The position numbers and the translations under genes are program-made. Below the pieces are notes generated by a model. It saw only the letters and a program-made list of their open reading frames with translations, was not told the origin of the DNA and ran no database searches. Below, piece by piece: positions 1 to 8,704 of a DNA stretch of 64,000 bases (its first letter is position 1; each line of letters starts with the position of its first letter). This DNA comes from Nocardioides jiangsuensis. GTDB lineage: Bacteria; Actinomycetota; Actinomycetes; Propionibacteriales; Nocardioidaceae. The stretch is from NCBI RefSeq assembly GCF_019679455.1, contig NZ_JAIEZQ010000001.1, forward strand, positions 1,054,001-1,118,000, read 5' to 3'.

Positions 1-1
1 C

Positions 2-388
2 ACCGAGCGGGTGAGCCTGCGGCTGTGGGTGCTGTCGCTGCTGGCCGCGGCGGCGTTCACCCAGGTGGTGCCCGGGGCGCTGTTCACCGAGCCGGCGCTG
101 CTGGTCTCGTCGTACTTCCTGGGCCTGGCCTCCCAGGGCATCAAGATCTGCGTGGACACCCTGGTGCAGGACAGCGTCGACGACGCCTTCCGCGGGCGCG
201 TCTTCTCGCTGTACGACGTCATCTTCAACGTGGCCTTCGTGGCGGCCGCCGCGGTCGCGGCCGTGGTGCTCCCGGACGACGGGAAGTCCTACGTCGTGCT
301 CGGGGTGGTGGCGAGCGGCTACCTCCTCACGGGCGTCGGCTACGCCCTGGTCAGCCGGCCCCGCACCGTGGCCGGCGCCCCGGTCTGA
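2..388 (+). CDS. MFS transporter, C-terminal part (5' end outside window)
   Basis: The reading frame is open from the left edge, so only the last 128 or so residues are visible. They form three to four hydrophobic segments. The stretch GLASQGIKICVDTLVQDSVDD followed by FRGRVFSLYD resembles the cytoplasmic loop and late transmembrane helices of major facilitator superfamily permeases. The likely role is proton-driven export or uptake of a small molecule across the cytoplasmic membrane; no substrate can be inferred. It converges with the AIM24 gene that follows, with about 25 bp between the stop codons. Confidence 0.65.
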   Translation, partial: TERVSLRLWVLSLLAAAAFTQVVPGALFTEPALLVSSYFLGLASQGIKICVDTLVQDSVDDAFRGRVFSLYDVIFNVAFVAAAAVAAVVLPDDGKSYVVLGVVASGYLLTGVGYALVSRPRTVAGAPV

Positions 389-413
389 CCCTGGCCGCCC
401 CGAGACCCGTCGC

Positions 414-1118
414 TCAGCCGCCGAACAGGTTCCCCATCCCGCCGCCCGGCGCGGCCTGCTGCACGGGGGCCACCCACTCGTGCGGCTGCACCACGACGAA
501 CCCGGGCCCGTGGAAGGCGTACTGGAGGGCCTCCCCGCTGCCGCCGCGCAGCATCGACCTCAGGTTCATGCTGGAGACCACCTGCGGCACCAGGTTCGCC
601 GACCAGGCGACGGCAGCGTGCACGTCGACGTACGTCGGCTGGGCCGCGCAGTCGAGCACCACGGGCTGGCCGACCGTGCACAGCGCGACCGTCCCGTGAC
701 CGGAGACGGTGGTGTTGAACAGCCCGCCGGCCATCACCCCCGCGCCCCTGACCCGGTTGATGTCCCAGGTCAGCGCCGCGTCGAACGCCAGCAGGTTGCG
801 GCCGTTCACGCTGATCCCGTGGCCGCCGAGCTCGAGCAGGTACACGTAGCCGGCGTCGTTGGCGAAGAACACCTCGCCGTGCCCGCTGACCCGCATCAAC
901 GGCATGTCCTCGCTGGTCAGCACCTTCTTGAGCAGCTTGCCCATGCCGCCGGCCTTCTCGTGGTGGAAGCCGACCTGGCCCTGGTAGGCGACCATCGCGC
1001 CCTTCACCGCGAGCACGTCGTCACCGAGCGCGACCCGGAGCATCTGCGGGTTCTGCAGGGCGAACCGCTGCTGGTGGGCGACCTCGAGGTTGTCCTGCGC
1101 GAACAGCTCACTCTTCAT
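414..1118 (-). CDS. AIM24 family protein
   Basis: The 234-residue product looks like the AIM24 (TIGR00266-like) beta-sandwich family. It has many short glycine-punctuated strands, such as LMRVSGHGEVFFAND and the region around ISVNGRNLLAFD, and a C-terminal glycine-rich tail ending GGGMGNLFGG. There is no signal peptide or membrane helix. Bacterial members have no firmly established biochemical role; the yeast namesake is a mitochondrial inner-membrane organising factor. The ATG lies 7 bp downstream of a TAGGCT -10 box with no Shine-Dalgarno sequence, so the message is probably leaderless. Confidence 0.8.
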   Translation of the reverse strand: MKSELFAQDNLEVAHQQRFALQNPQMLRVALGDDVLAVKGAMVAYQGQVGFHHEKAGGMGKLLKKVLTSEDMPLMRVSGHGEVFFANDAGYVYLLELGGHGISVNGRNLLAFDAALTWDINRVRGAGVMAGGLFNTTVSGHGTVALCTVGQPVVLDCAAQPTYVDVHAAVAWSANLVPQVVSSMNLRSMLRGGSGEALQYAFHGPGFVVVQPHEWVAPVQQAAPGGGMGNLFGG

Positions 1119-1125
1119 GGCGCAC

Positions 1126-1131
1126 AGCCTA
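1126..1131 (-). promoter_or_regulatory. -10 box for leaderless AIM24 transcript
   Basis: Read on the minus strand, TAGGCT is followed by 7 nt and then the ATG of the AIM24 gene. This TANNNT-to-start spacing is typical of leaderless actinobacterial mRNAs. No clear -35 hexamer is visible. Confidence 0.5.
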
Positions 1132-1157
1132 GGGCGGGCCGCGCGCGACGGGGCGGG

Positions 1158-2621
1158 TTACGAGTCCCGACGGTCCGTCCGGTCGGCGTGCCACGCGAGG
1201 AGCGCTGCCTTCGCGTCCTCCTCGGACATCGGGCCGTGCTCGAGGCGCAGCTCCAGCAGGTGCTTGTACGCCGCGCCGACCTCGGGTCCCGGGCCGAGGC
1301 CGAGGAGCTCCATGATCTGGTTCCCGTCGAGGTCGGGGCGGACCGCGGCCCGGCCCTCCTCCTCGGCGATCCGCTCGATCCGCTGCTCGAGGTCGTCGTA
1401 GGTGCGGCTGAGCCGCTCGGCCTTGCGCTTGTTGCGAGTCGTGCAGTCGGCCCGGGTCAGCACGTGCAGCCGCTCGAGCTGGTCCCCCGCGTCGCGGACG
1501 TAGCGCCGTACCGCCGAGTCGGTCCACTCGCCGGAGCCGTACCCGTGGAAGCGCAGGTGCAGCTCGACGAGGTGGGTGACCGCGGCGATCTCGTCGTTGG
1601 AGAACCGCAGCGCTTTCATCCGCTTCCTGGTGATCTTCGCGCCGACCACGTCGTGGTGGTGGAAGGTGACCGTGCCGTCCTCGGCGAAGCGCCGGGTCCG
1701 CGGCTTGCCCACGTCGTGCATGAGCGCGGCGAACCGGGCGACGAAGTCGGGGCCGCCGCCGAGCCGGTCCTCGAGGTCCATGGTCTGCTCGAGCACGGTG
1801 AGCGTGTGCTCGTAGACGTCCTTGTGCCGGTGGTGCTCGTCGCGCTCGAGCGCGAGCGCGGGCAGCTCGGGGAGGACATGGTCCGCGAGCCCGGTCTGCA
1901 CGAGCAGGGTCAGCCCGCGGCGCGGGTACGGCGAGGTCACCAGCTTCACCAGCTCGTCCCGGATCCGCTCGGCGGAGACGATCTCGATACGGGCGGCCAT
2001 CGAGGTCATCGCCTCGACCACCTCGGGCGCCACCGTGAAGCCGAGCTGCGCGGCGAACCGGGCGGCCCGCATCATCCGCAGCGGGTCGTCTGAGAAGGAG
2101 TCCTCGGGCCGGCCCGGGGTGCGCAGCACCCCGTTCGCGAGGTCCACCAGGCCGCCGTACGGGTCCTCGAACTCGTTGCCGGGCACCGCCACCGCCATCG
2201 CGTTGACGGTGAAGTCGCGCCGGCCGAGGTCCCCGTTGAGCGAGTCCCCGTAGTCGACCGAGGGCTTGCGGGAGTCGGCGTCGTACTGCTCCGAGCGGTA
2301 CGTCGTGATCTCCACCTGCCACGGGCCCTTGCGGCAGCCGATGGTGCCGAACGCGCGGCCCATGTCCCACACCGCGTCGGCCCAGCCCTCGACGAGCTTC
2401 TCCGTGACCTCGGGACGCGCCGACGTGGTGAAGTCGAGGTCGTTCTGCAGCCGGCCCAGCATCGCGTCGCGGACAGGTCCGCCGACCAGGGCGATCTGCT
2501 CGCCCGCCGCCTCGAACCGGGCACCGAGCTCGTCGATCACCGGCGCGATGCGCAGCAGCTCTCGGAGCGCGGTCTCCTGCACGTCGGTCATGCGCAGAGG
2601 AGTCTGGGGCTGGTCGGACAC
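1158..2621 (-). CDS. pcnA: CCA-adding tRNA nucleotidyltransferase
   Basis: The 487-residue product is a class II CCA tRNA nucleotidyltransferase, which builds or repairs the 3' CCA end of tRNAs from CTP and ATP. The head domain carries ALVGGPVRDAMLGR and the metal-binding DLDF. A second part has an HD motif (LMHDVGKPRTRR), and then the helical tRNA-binding body follows. The length is normal. The GTG start sits 8 nt below a TAGAGT -10 box. It is divergent from the DUF6049 gene, as in Mycobacterium, where pcnA sits near the DUF6049/mviN genes. The encoded tRNA-Ala in this window lacks a genomic CCA and so needs this enzyme. Confidence 0.95.
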   Translation of the reverse strand: MSDQPQTPLRMTDVQETALRELLRIAPVIDELGARFEAAGEQIALVGGPVRDAMLGRLQNDLDFTTSARPEVTEKLVEGWADAVWDMGRAFGTIGCRKGPWQVEITTYRSEQYDADSRKPSVDYGDSLNGDLGRRDFTVNAMAVAVPGNEFEDPYGGLVDLANGVLRTPGRPEDSFSDDPLRMMRAARFAAQLGFTVAPEVVEAMTSMAARIEIVSAERIRDELVKLVTSPYPRRGLTLLVQTGLADHVLPELPALALERDEHHRHKDVYEHTLTVLEQTMDLEDRLGGGPDFVARFAALMHDVGKPRTRRFAEDGTVTFHHHDVVGAKITRKRMKALRFSNDEIAAVTHLVELHLRFHGYGSGEWTDSAVRRYVRDAGDQLERLHVLTRADCTTRNKRKAERLSRTYDDLEQRIERIAEEEGRAAVRPDLDGNQIMELLGLGPGPEVGAAYKHLLELRLEHGPMSEEDAKAALLAWHADRTDRRDS

Positions 2622-2629
2622 GGGAGACC

Positions 2630-2635
2630 ACTCTA
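2630..2635 (-). promoter_or_regulatory. -10 box of CCA-transferase gene
   Basis: TAGAGT on the minus strand lies 8 nt upstream of the GTG start at 2621. No ribosome binding site lies between, which suggests a leaderless transcript. It is back to back with the DUF6049 promoter. Confidence 0.5.
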
Positions 2636-2655
2636 GTTGCGGAGTCCGCGACCGT

Positions 2656-2661
2656 TAGCAT
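2656..2661 (+). promoter_or_regulatory. -10 box of DUF6049-murJ operon
   Basis: TAGCAT is followed by 7 nt and the GTG start at 2669, again a leaderless arrangement. It and the opposing box at 2630 make a compact divergent promoter of about 47 bp. Confidence 0.5.
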
Positions 2662-2668
2662 CGACCGC

Positions 2669-4999
2669 GTGATCCGACCCGCTTCCGCACGCCTCGCCGC
2701 ATGCCTCGTGACGGGTCTGGTGACCAGCATCACCGCGGTGGGCCCGGCGCCCGCGACCGCGTCCGCGTCCGTCCCGGAGGCCGTGGCCGGGGGTGTGGCC
2801 GGGGGTGTGGCCGCTGCCCGGGTCGCCGCGGCTGCGCCGCGGAACGGGACCCCGCTCCAGGTCTCCATCGAGTCGCTGACCCCCTCGACCATCCCCCGCC
2901 GGGGCGAGGTCACCGTCACTGGCGAGATCACGAACCGGTCCCACGACGCGTGGACCGACCTCAACGCCTACCTGCTCACCTCGTCGCAGCCGATCACCAC
3001 CGCCGCCGAGCTCGAGGCGGCCACCGAGACCGCGGAGGACCTCCAGGTCGGCGAGCGGGTGACCACCCCCGGGCTGTACGACGAGATCGGCGACCTCGCG
3101 CCCGGCCAGAGCACCGGCTACCGGATCTCGGTCCCCACGAGCGCGCTCGAGCTCGGTGCGGACGGGGTCTACTGGCTCGCGGTGCACGTGCTCGGGGCCA
3201 GCCCGGACGGCCGCGACGACGTCGCGGACGGACGCGCCCGCACGTTCATCCCGCTGGTCACCGACCCGCGGGCCCGGACCACGATGGCGCTCGTGGTCCC
3301 GGTGAAGGGCCAGGTGAGCCGCACCGAGGAGGGCCGGCTCCGCAACCTCAAGGGTTGGCAGCGGCTGCTCGGCGAGAACGGCCGCCTGGGCCGGCTCGTC
3401 GACCTGAGCGCGAGCTCGGCGAGCGTGCCGCTCACCTACGTGCTCGACCCGGCCGTTCTCGACGCGGCGCAGTCCGTCGCCGCCGACAACCCGCCGCTGG
3501 ACACGGCGCCGACCGACGAGGAGCCGGCGCCCAGCGAGTCGCCGAGCGCCGGCGAGACGCCCACCGTGGAGGAGTCCGCCCCCGCCGGTGGCGAGGACAC
3601 CGGTGAGGAGGCCGAGCCGTCCGCGGCCGCCGAGCGCGCAGCCGACTGGCTGGCCGTGTTCGGGGACCAGGCCGACAGCAACACCGTGCTGGCGGTTCCC
3701 TACGGCGACGTCGACGTGGCCGCCATGCTCCGCCGGAACTTCGGCACCCTGTTCGACCGGGCGGTCGAGCTCAGCGCCACCACACTCGAGGAGAGCGGCA
3801 TCGAGGCCGACCCGGTGGTGGCGCCCCCCAGCGGGTTCCTCCCCGAGGCGGCGTTGGACCGGCTCGGCAAGGACGCCCCGCTGCTGCTCTCCGACCTCGC
3901 CGCGCCCGAGACGGACGCCTCCGTGCTGGAGACCCAGCAGGGGCACGAGGCGGTGCTCGCGAACTCCGCCGCCGCGGCGGGAGGCCCGGCCCCCACGCCG
4001 CCGTACGGCGCCCTCGCGGTGCGGCAACGGGTTCTCGCCGAGGCCGCCGTCCACGCGATCACCGGCGACGCCGACCAGCCCGTGGTCGTCTCCACCCCCC
4101 AGCTGTGGGACCCGGGCGCCGCGTGGCCCTCGGCCGCCTTCTTCAGCGGCCTCGAGGTGCCCTGGCTGTCCATGGCCGACCTGCCCTCCGCCGTCTCCAC
4201 GACCTCCGGCGCGGAGCGAACCTACGACGGCCCGCTCGTCTACCCCCGCCGGCAGAAGGAGCAGGAGCTCCCGGTCGACAACCTCCTCGCCAGCGAGGAG
4301 CTCAGCGACACCGGCCGGGTGTTCGCCAGCCTGCTCGCTCGCAACGACACCGTCGACGACGCACTGGCGGAGACCGCGATGCTGGCCTCGGCCACCCGCG
4401 CCCGGGACCGCCCGCGGAAGGCGGTGCAGATGGCCCGTCGGGCCTCGGACTGGGTGCACGACCGGCTCGAGCGGGTCCGCATCGACGGCCCCGAGCGTCC
4501 CTTCGTGACGATGTCGAGCGAGCAGGGCACGTTCGCGGTGACCGTCGTCAACGGGCTCGACGAGCCGGTCACCGTCGGGCTCCGGGCGAGCACCTCCACG
4601 CCCGACCTGGACATCGGCTCCCCCGAGCCGGTCACGCTCGGCGCCGGTCAACGGGCCTCGATCCGGCTCGACGTCACCTCCCGCAACATCGGCGTGCACT
4701 CGGTCACCCTGTCCCCGACCACCGCGGAGGGGCGGCTGCTGGGCAGCTCCACGAAGTACGTCGTGCGCAGCAGCCAGGTGGGCCTGGTGATCTGGGTGAT
4801 CATGGGCCTGGGCGCGGCCGTCTTCGCCATCGCCATCGCGGCCCGCATCGTGCGGAGGGTCCGCGACCGGCGTCCGGCCGGGTCCTCCGGCCCCGCCGAT
4901 CAGGACGTCGAGCCACCGCTCAGCGACGTACCCGCCAGCCCCGCCGCGACCGGGGAGCACCCCACCACCGAGACGAAGGCACAGGACACCACCGCATGA
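2669..4999 (+). CDS. DUF6049 family membrane-anchored protein
   Basis: The product is 776 residues with an N-terminal signal-like hydrophobic segment, a large extracytoplasmic region and one transmembrane helix near the C-terminus (about residues 708-730, GLVIWVIMGLGAAVFAIAIA), then a short charged cytoplasmic tail. It is the counterpart of M. tuberculosis Rv3909 by position, directly before murJ. A Pro/Glu/Ser-rich insert lies near residues 275-325. The function is unknown, but the invariant linkage to the lipid II flippase implies a role in peptidoglycan export or surface assembly. The stop overlaps the murJ start (ATGA), so translation is coupled. Confidence 0.85.
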   Translation: MIRPASARLAACLVTGLVTSITAVGPAPATASASVPEAVAGGVAGGVAAARVAAAAPRNGTPLQVSIESLTPSTIPRRGEVTVTGEITNRSHDAWTDLNAYLLTSSQPITTAAELEAATETAEDLQVGERVTTPGLYDEIGDLAPGQSTGYRISVPTSALELGADGVYWLAVHVLGASPDGRDDVADGRARTFIPLVTDPRARTTMALVVPVKGQVSRTEEGRLRNLKGWQRLLGENGRLGRLVDLSASSASVPLTYVLDPAVLDAAQSVAADNPPLDTAPTDEEPAPSESPSAGETPTVEESAPAGGEDTGEEAEPSAAAERAADWLAVFGDQADSNTVLAVPYGDVDVAAMLRRNFGTLFDRAVELSATTLEESGIEADPVVAPPSGFLPEAALDRLGKDAPLLLSDLAAPETDASVLETQQGHEAVLANSAAAAGGPAPTPPYGALAVRQRVLAEAAVHAITGDADQPVVVSTPQLWDPGAAWPSAAFFSGLEVPWLSMADLPSAVSTTSGAERTYDGPLVYPRRQKEQELPVDNLLASEELSDTGRVFASLLARNDTVDDALAETAMLASATRARDRPRKAVQMARRASDWVHDRLERVRIDGPERPFVTMSSEQGTFAVTVVNGLDEPVTVGLRASTSTPDLDIGSPEPVTLGAGQRASIRLDVTSRNIGVHSVTLSPTTAEGRLLGSSTKYVVRSSQVGLVIWVIMGLGAAVFAIAIAARIVRRVRDRRPAGSSGPADQDVEPPLSDVPASPAATGEHPTTETKAQDTTA

Positions 5000-6663
5000 G
5001 CGACCAGCCGGACCGCGACGGCGAGAGCAGCAGCATCCTCGGCTCCAGCGCGGTGATGGCCGCCGGCACGGTGGTGTCCCGGGCGAGCGGCTTCGTGCGC
5101 AACGCGCTGCTCGCGGCGGCGCTCGGCGCCCGGCTGCACGCGGACGTCTTCAACATCGCGAACACCGTCCCCAACATGCTCTACATCCTGCTGGCGGGAG
5201 GCATCTTCAACGCGGTGCTGGTGCCGCAGCTGGTGCGGGCGATGAAGAACGACGCGGACGGCGGCGAGGCCTACACCAACCGGGTGATCACGCTGGCCGG
5301 GCTGTTCCTGGCCACGGTGACCACGATCATGGTGATCGCCGCCCCCTGGCTGATGCAGCTGTTCCTCTCCCCCGACTTCTCCAGCCCCGAGCTCGCCGAG
5401 CAGCGGGAGTCGGTGGTCGACTTCGCCCGCTACTGCCTGCCGCAGGTGTTCTTCTACGGGATGTTCGTGCTGGTCGGGCAGATCCTCAACAGCCGCGGCC
5501 GGTTCGGACCGATGATGTGGGCGCCGATCGCGAACAACGTGATCTCGGTGCTGGTCCTGCTGGTCTACCTGTTCGTGTTCGGCCCGGCCCAGGACGTGTT
5601 CGGCGGCTACACCGCGCAGCAGGAGCTCCTCCTGGGGCTCGGCTCGACGCTCGGGATCGTCGTCCAGCTCCTGGTGCTGCTGCCGTACCTGCGCAAGGCG
5701 GGCTTCACCTACCGGCCCCGCTTCGACTTCCGCGGCACCGGGCTGGGCCACACCCTGCGCCTGGGCGTGTGGACCGTGCTGTTCGTGGTGGTGAACCAGG
5801 TGGCCTACACCGTGGTGGTCCGCCTGGCCTCGAGCGGGGCGGCCGCGGGGATCGGCGGCGGCGACCCCGGCACCGGCTACACCATCTACTCCCAGGCGTT
5901 CCTGCTCGTGATGGTGCCGCACTCGGTGGTCACGGTCTCGCTCGCGACCGCCGTGCTGCCCCGGCTGTCCGCCCACGCCGCGGAGAACGACCTCGCCGGG
6001 GTGAGCCGCAACGTGGCCTCCACCCTGCGCACGGCGCTGACCATGATCGTGCCGTTCGCGCTGCTGCTCCCGCTGGTCGCCCGCGACCTGGCGAACGTGA
6101 TCTACGGCTGGCTGGCCGCCGCCGACGCCTACCCCGACTACGAGCTGCCGCTGTCGCTGTTCGGCCTCGGCATCGTCTTCTTCACCGTGCACTTCCTGGT
6201 GCTGCGCGGCTACTACTCCCTCGAGCGCACCCGGACGGTGTTCTGGGTGCAGTGCGTGATCGCGGCCACCAACATCGGGCTCGCGCTGCTGTTCACCCGG
6301 ACGGTCGCCTCCGGGGACGTCGCCTCCGGCCTGGTCGCCGCGTACGCCGCGGCGTACGCGGTCGGCGCCCTCATCTCCTACCTGCTGCTCGGCCACCTGC
6401 TCGGCGGCCTGGAGACCCCCAGGCTGGTCCGCTTCCTCGCCCGGCTGCTGCTGGCCGGCGGGCTGGCCGCCGCGGTGGCCTGGAGCGTGCGGTACGGCGT
6501 CGCGCTGGTCTGGCCCACCGGGGACGGCAAGCTCCGCGCCCTGGTGATGCTCGTCATGGTCTCCGCCGTGGACGCGGTGGTCTTCCTGGTCCTCGCCCGG
6601 CTGCTCCGGATCCGGGAGGTGACCAGCGTCATGGAGCTGGCGACCAAGCGGCTGCGACGTTGA
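4996..6663 (+). CDS. murJ: lipid II flippase MurJ (MviN)
   Basis: The 555-residue polytopic membrane protein belongs to the MOP/MviN family. It flips the peptidoglycan precursor lipid II from the inner to the outer face of the membrane. Family features include the N-terminal GTVVSRASGFVRNALLAAAL and the later NTVPNMLY, with about 14 hydrophobic segments. The start is the ATG overlapping the DUF6049 stop; a longer open frame upstream is only a shadow of DUF6049. In mycobacteria MviN is fused to a pseudokinase domain. Here MurJ ends after its membrane domain and the pseudokinase is the next gene. Confidence 0.95.
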   Translation: MSDQPDRDGESSSILGSSAVMAAGTVVSRASGFVRNALLAAALGARLHADVFNIANTVPNMLYILLAGGIFNAVLVPQLVRAMKNDADGGEAYTNRVITLAGLFLATVTTIMVIAAPWLMQLFLSPDFSSPELAEQRESVVDFARYCLPQVFFYGMFVLVGQILNSRGRFGPMMWAPIANNVISVLVLLVYLFVFGPAQDVFGGYTAQQELLLGLGSTLGIVVQLLVLLPYLRKAGFTYRPRFDFRGTGLGHTLRLGVWTVLFVVVNQVAYTVVVRLASSGAAAGIGGGDPGTGYTIYSQAFLLVMVPHSVVTVSLATAVLPRLSAHAAENDLAGVSRNVASTLRTALTMIVPFALLLPLVARDLANVIYGWLAAADAYPDYELPLSLFGLGIVFFTVHFLVLRGYYSLERTRTVFWVQCVIAATNIGLALLFTRTVASGDVASGLVAAYAAAYAVGALISYLLLGHLLGGLETPRLVRFLARLLLAGGLAAAVAWSVRYGVALVWPTGDGKLRALVMLVMVSAVDAVVFLVLARLLRIREVTSVMELATKRLRR

Positions 6664-6714
6664 CCGCTCCCCCTAGCATGTAGTTTCGAACCGACGCACC
6701 GAGAGCCCGCCGCC

Positions 6715-8700
6715 GTGGGCACAGCGAGGAGGGACGTGGCCGACAAGTCGATCGGGCATGGCACCGTGCTCGCCGGACGGTTCCGGCTCGAGGACCTCGT
6801 CACCGAGACCGACGGCGCCAAGTTCTGGCGGGCCACGGACCTGATCCTGGCCCGGAGCGTCGCGGTGAACGTGGTCGACTCCGCGGACCCCCGGTCCGAG
6901 GGGCTGCTCTCCGCCGCCCGCACGTCCGCCACCGTCACCGACGGCCACTTCCTGCGCGTGCTCGACGCCGCCGAGGAGGACGGCTTCGTCTACGTCGTCC
7001 ACGAGTGGGGCAACGGGGTCTCGCTCGACAAGATGCTCCTCGAGGGGCCGCTGCCACCGCGCCGGGCCGCGTGGCTGGTCAAGGAGGTCGCGGACGCGAT
7101 CACCACCGCGCACACCCACGGCATCGCCCACGGCCGGCTGATCCCCGAGAACGTGATGGTCACCGAGGCCGGGGCGGTCAAGCTGATCGGCTTCGTCGTC
7201 GACCGGGTGCTGCACGGCCGGCAGGAGCCCGTCGCCGAGGGCGAGCCGCCGCTGAGCGACCACGAGTCCGACGTGCACAACCTCGCCGCGCTGCTCTACG
7301 CCACGCTGGCGGGACGGTGGCCCGGCACCGAGGGGTCGCGCATCCCCCAGGCGCCCCGCGACCACGGCCGCATCATGCGCCCGCGCCAGGTGCGCGCCGG
7401 TGTCCCCCGTCCCCTCGACACGATCTGCGACCGGGTGCTCAACGCCGGGTCGGACTCGGCGATCCCGCTCGAGAGCGCCCACGAGATCTCCGCGGCGCTC
7501 AGCGACTACATCGGTGACCCGGTCTCCGCCTCGCAGGCAAGCTACGAGCCGACCTCGGTGATCGACCGCGACGAGCTCGCCCGGTTCCGCCCGCAGACCG
7601 ACGAGGAGGCCCGGACCGGCCGCTTCGCCGTCAGCGCCGCCGACGCGGGAGGCGGCACCGACGACCCGGAGGCCACCCGTGCCGTGCCCCGACCCGGCGC
7701 GGCCGGGGCCGCTGCCGGCGCAGGTGACCTCGACGCCACCCAGGCCGGCGCCCCGCTGTTCTTCGACGACGACACCGGCGTGGGCTGGGTCGGCGGGGAC
7801 TCCCGTGGGTTGCGCAGCGACGAGGACGACCGGGCCGGCGACGAGCCGGGCCGGCGCTCCGGGCGGGCCACCCCGCCCCCACCGCCCCCGCTCGAGGAGC
7901 CGGAGGCCAGACCGCTGTTCGCACCCGGTCCGCCGCGCGCGGCGGCGACCCGCCGCGACCCCGCCCCCGACGAGCCGGTGGCACCGGTCCTCGGGATGCA
8001 CTCCACGCATGGCACCGGCTCCCTGCCCCCGGTCTGGGGGCCGGACGCCGCCGAGCCCGAGCCCGACCGGGGCTGGGAGGAGCGCGACTCCAGCCGCGAG
8101 TGGCTCAAGCTCGCCGCGATCGTCGCCGCCTGCCTGCTGCTCGTGCTCGCCATCGTGGTCGCCTTCAACCTCGGCCGCGGCTCCGGGGGGTCGGGCACCG
8201 AGGCGGGGCCGGAGGCCAGTCCCTCGGCGAGCCCGACGGGTCCGTCCAAGCCGCTGCAGATCGCCTCGGTGTCCGACTTCGACCCGCTGGCGTCCCCTGC
8301 GGAGGAGAACCCCGAGCAGGCGCTGCTCGCCATCGACGGCGACCCCTCCACCTCGTGGCAGACCTCGACCTACTACGGGAACCCCAGGCTGGGCCTGCTC
8401 AAGGACGGGGTCGGGCTGATGGTCGACCTCGGCTCCACCAGCACGGTGTCGGACGTCGCGGTGACCCTCGAAGGGAAGCCCACCGACGTCGAGCTCCTCG
8501 CCGCGGGACCGGAGGCGGACGAGCCCACCGACGTCACCGGACTCGACGAGGTCGCCTCGCAGCAGGGCGTCGGCGGCAGGGTCGACCTCTCGCCGAACCG
8601 CCCCGTCACCACCCGCTACCTCGTGGTCTGGCTGACCTCGCTGCCCCCCGCCGACGACGGCTTCCGGGGTGAGGTCGCCGAGATCGTCGTGAGGCCGTGA
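6715..8700 (+). CDS. membrane pseudokinase (equivalent of the MviN C-terminal domain)
   Basis: The 661-residue product has a protein-kinase-like fold at residues 20-270, a long acidic/proline-rich linker, one membrane helix near 466-485, and an extracytoplasmic C-terminal domain resembling a discoidin-like sandwich. Catalytic residues are missing: the VAIK lysine is Asn (VAVN, residue 52), HRD reads HGR (139-141), and DFG reads GFV (159-161). It should therefore not transfer phosphate. In mycobacteria the equivalent domain is fused to MviN and, when phosphorylated, is bound by FhaA; an fhaA gene lies at the far end of this window. An alternative GTG start at 6736 lies just after a GAGGAGGG. 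Confidence 0.85.
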   Translation: MGTARRDVADKSIGHGTVLAGRFRLEDLVTETDGAKFWRATDLILARSVAVNVVDSADPRSEGLLSAARTSATVTDGHFLRVLDAAEEDGFVYVVHEWGNGVSLDKMLLEGPLPPRRAAWLVKEVADAITTAHTHGIAHGRLIPENVMVTEAGAVKLIGFVVDRVLHGRQEPVAEGEPPLSDHESDVHNLAALLYATLAGRWPGTEGSRIPQAPRDHGRIMRPRQVRAGVPRPLDTICDRVLNAGSDSAIPLESAHEISAALSDYIGDPVSASQASYEPTSVIDRDELARFRPQTDEEARTGRFAVSAADAGGGTDDPEATRAVPRPGAAGAAAGAGDLDATQAGAPLFFDDDTGVGWVGGDSRGLRSDEDDRAGDEPGRRSGRATPPPPPPLEEPEARPLFAPGPPRAAATRRDPAPDEPVAPVLGMHSTHGTGSLPPVWGPDAAEPEPDRGWEERDSSREWLKLAAIVAACLLLVLAIVVAFNLGRGSGGSGTEAGPEASPSASPTGPSKPLQIASVSDFDPLASPAEENPEQALLAIDGDPSTSWQTSTYYGNPRLGLLKDGVGLMVDLGSTSTVSDVAVTLEGKPTDVELLAAGPEADEPTDVTGLDEVASQQGVGGRVDLSPNRPVTTRYLVVWLTSLPPADDGFRGEVAEIVVRP

Positions 8701-8704
8701 CCGG

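Noticed and set aside
1129-2964. Several very long open frames opposite real genes (for example opposite the CCA-transferase, the rml region, gyrA and the pbpA-rodA genes).
   Set aside because: They are shadows typical of high GC: Arg/Ala/Gly/Pro-rich or His/Asp/Val-rich translations, no start signals and no recognisable domains.
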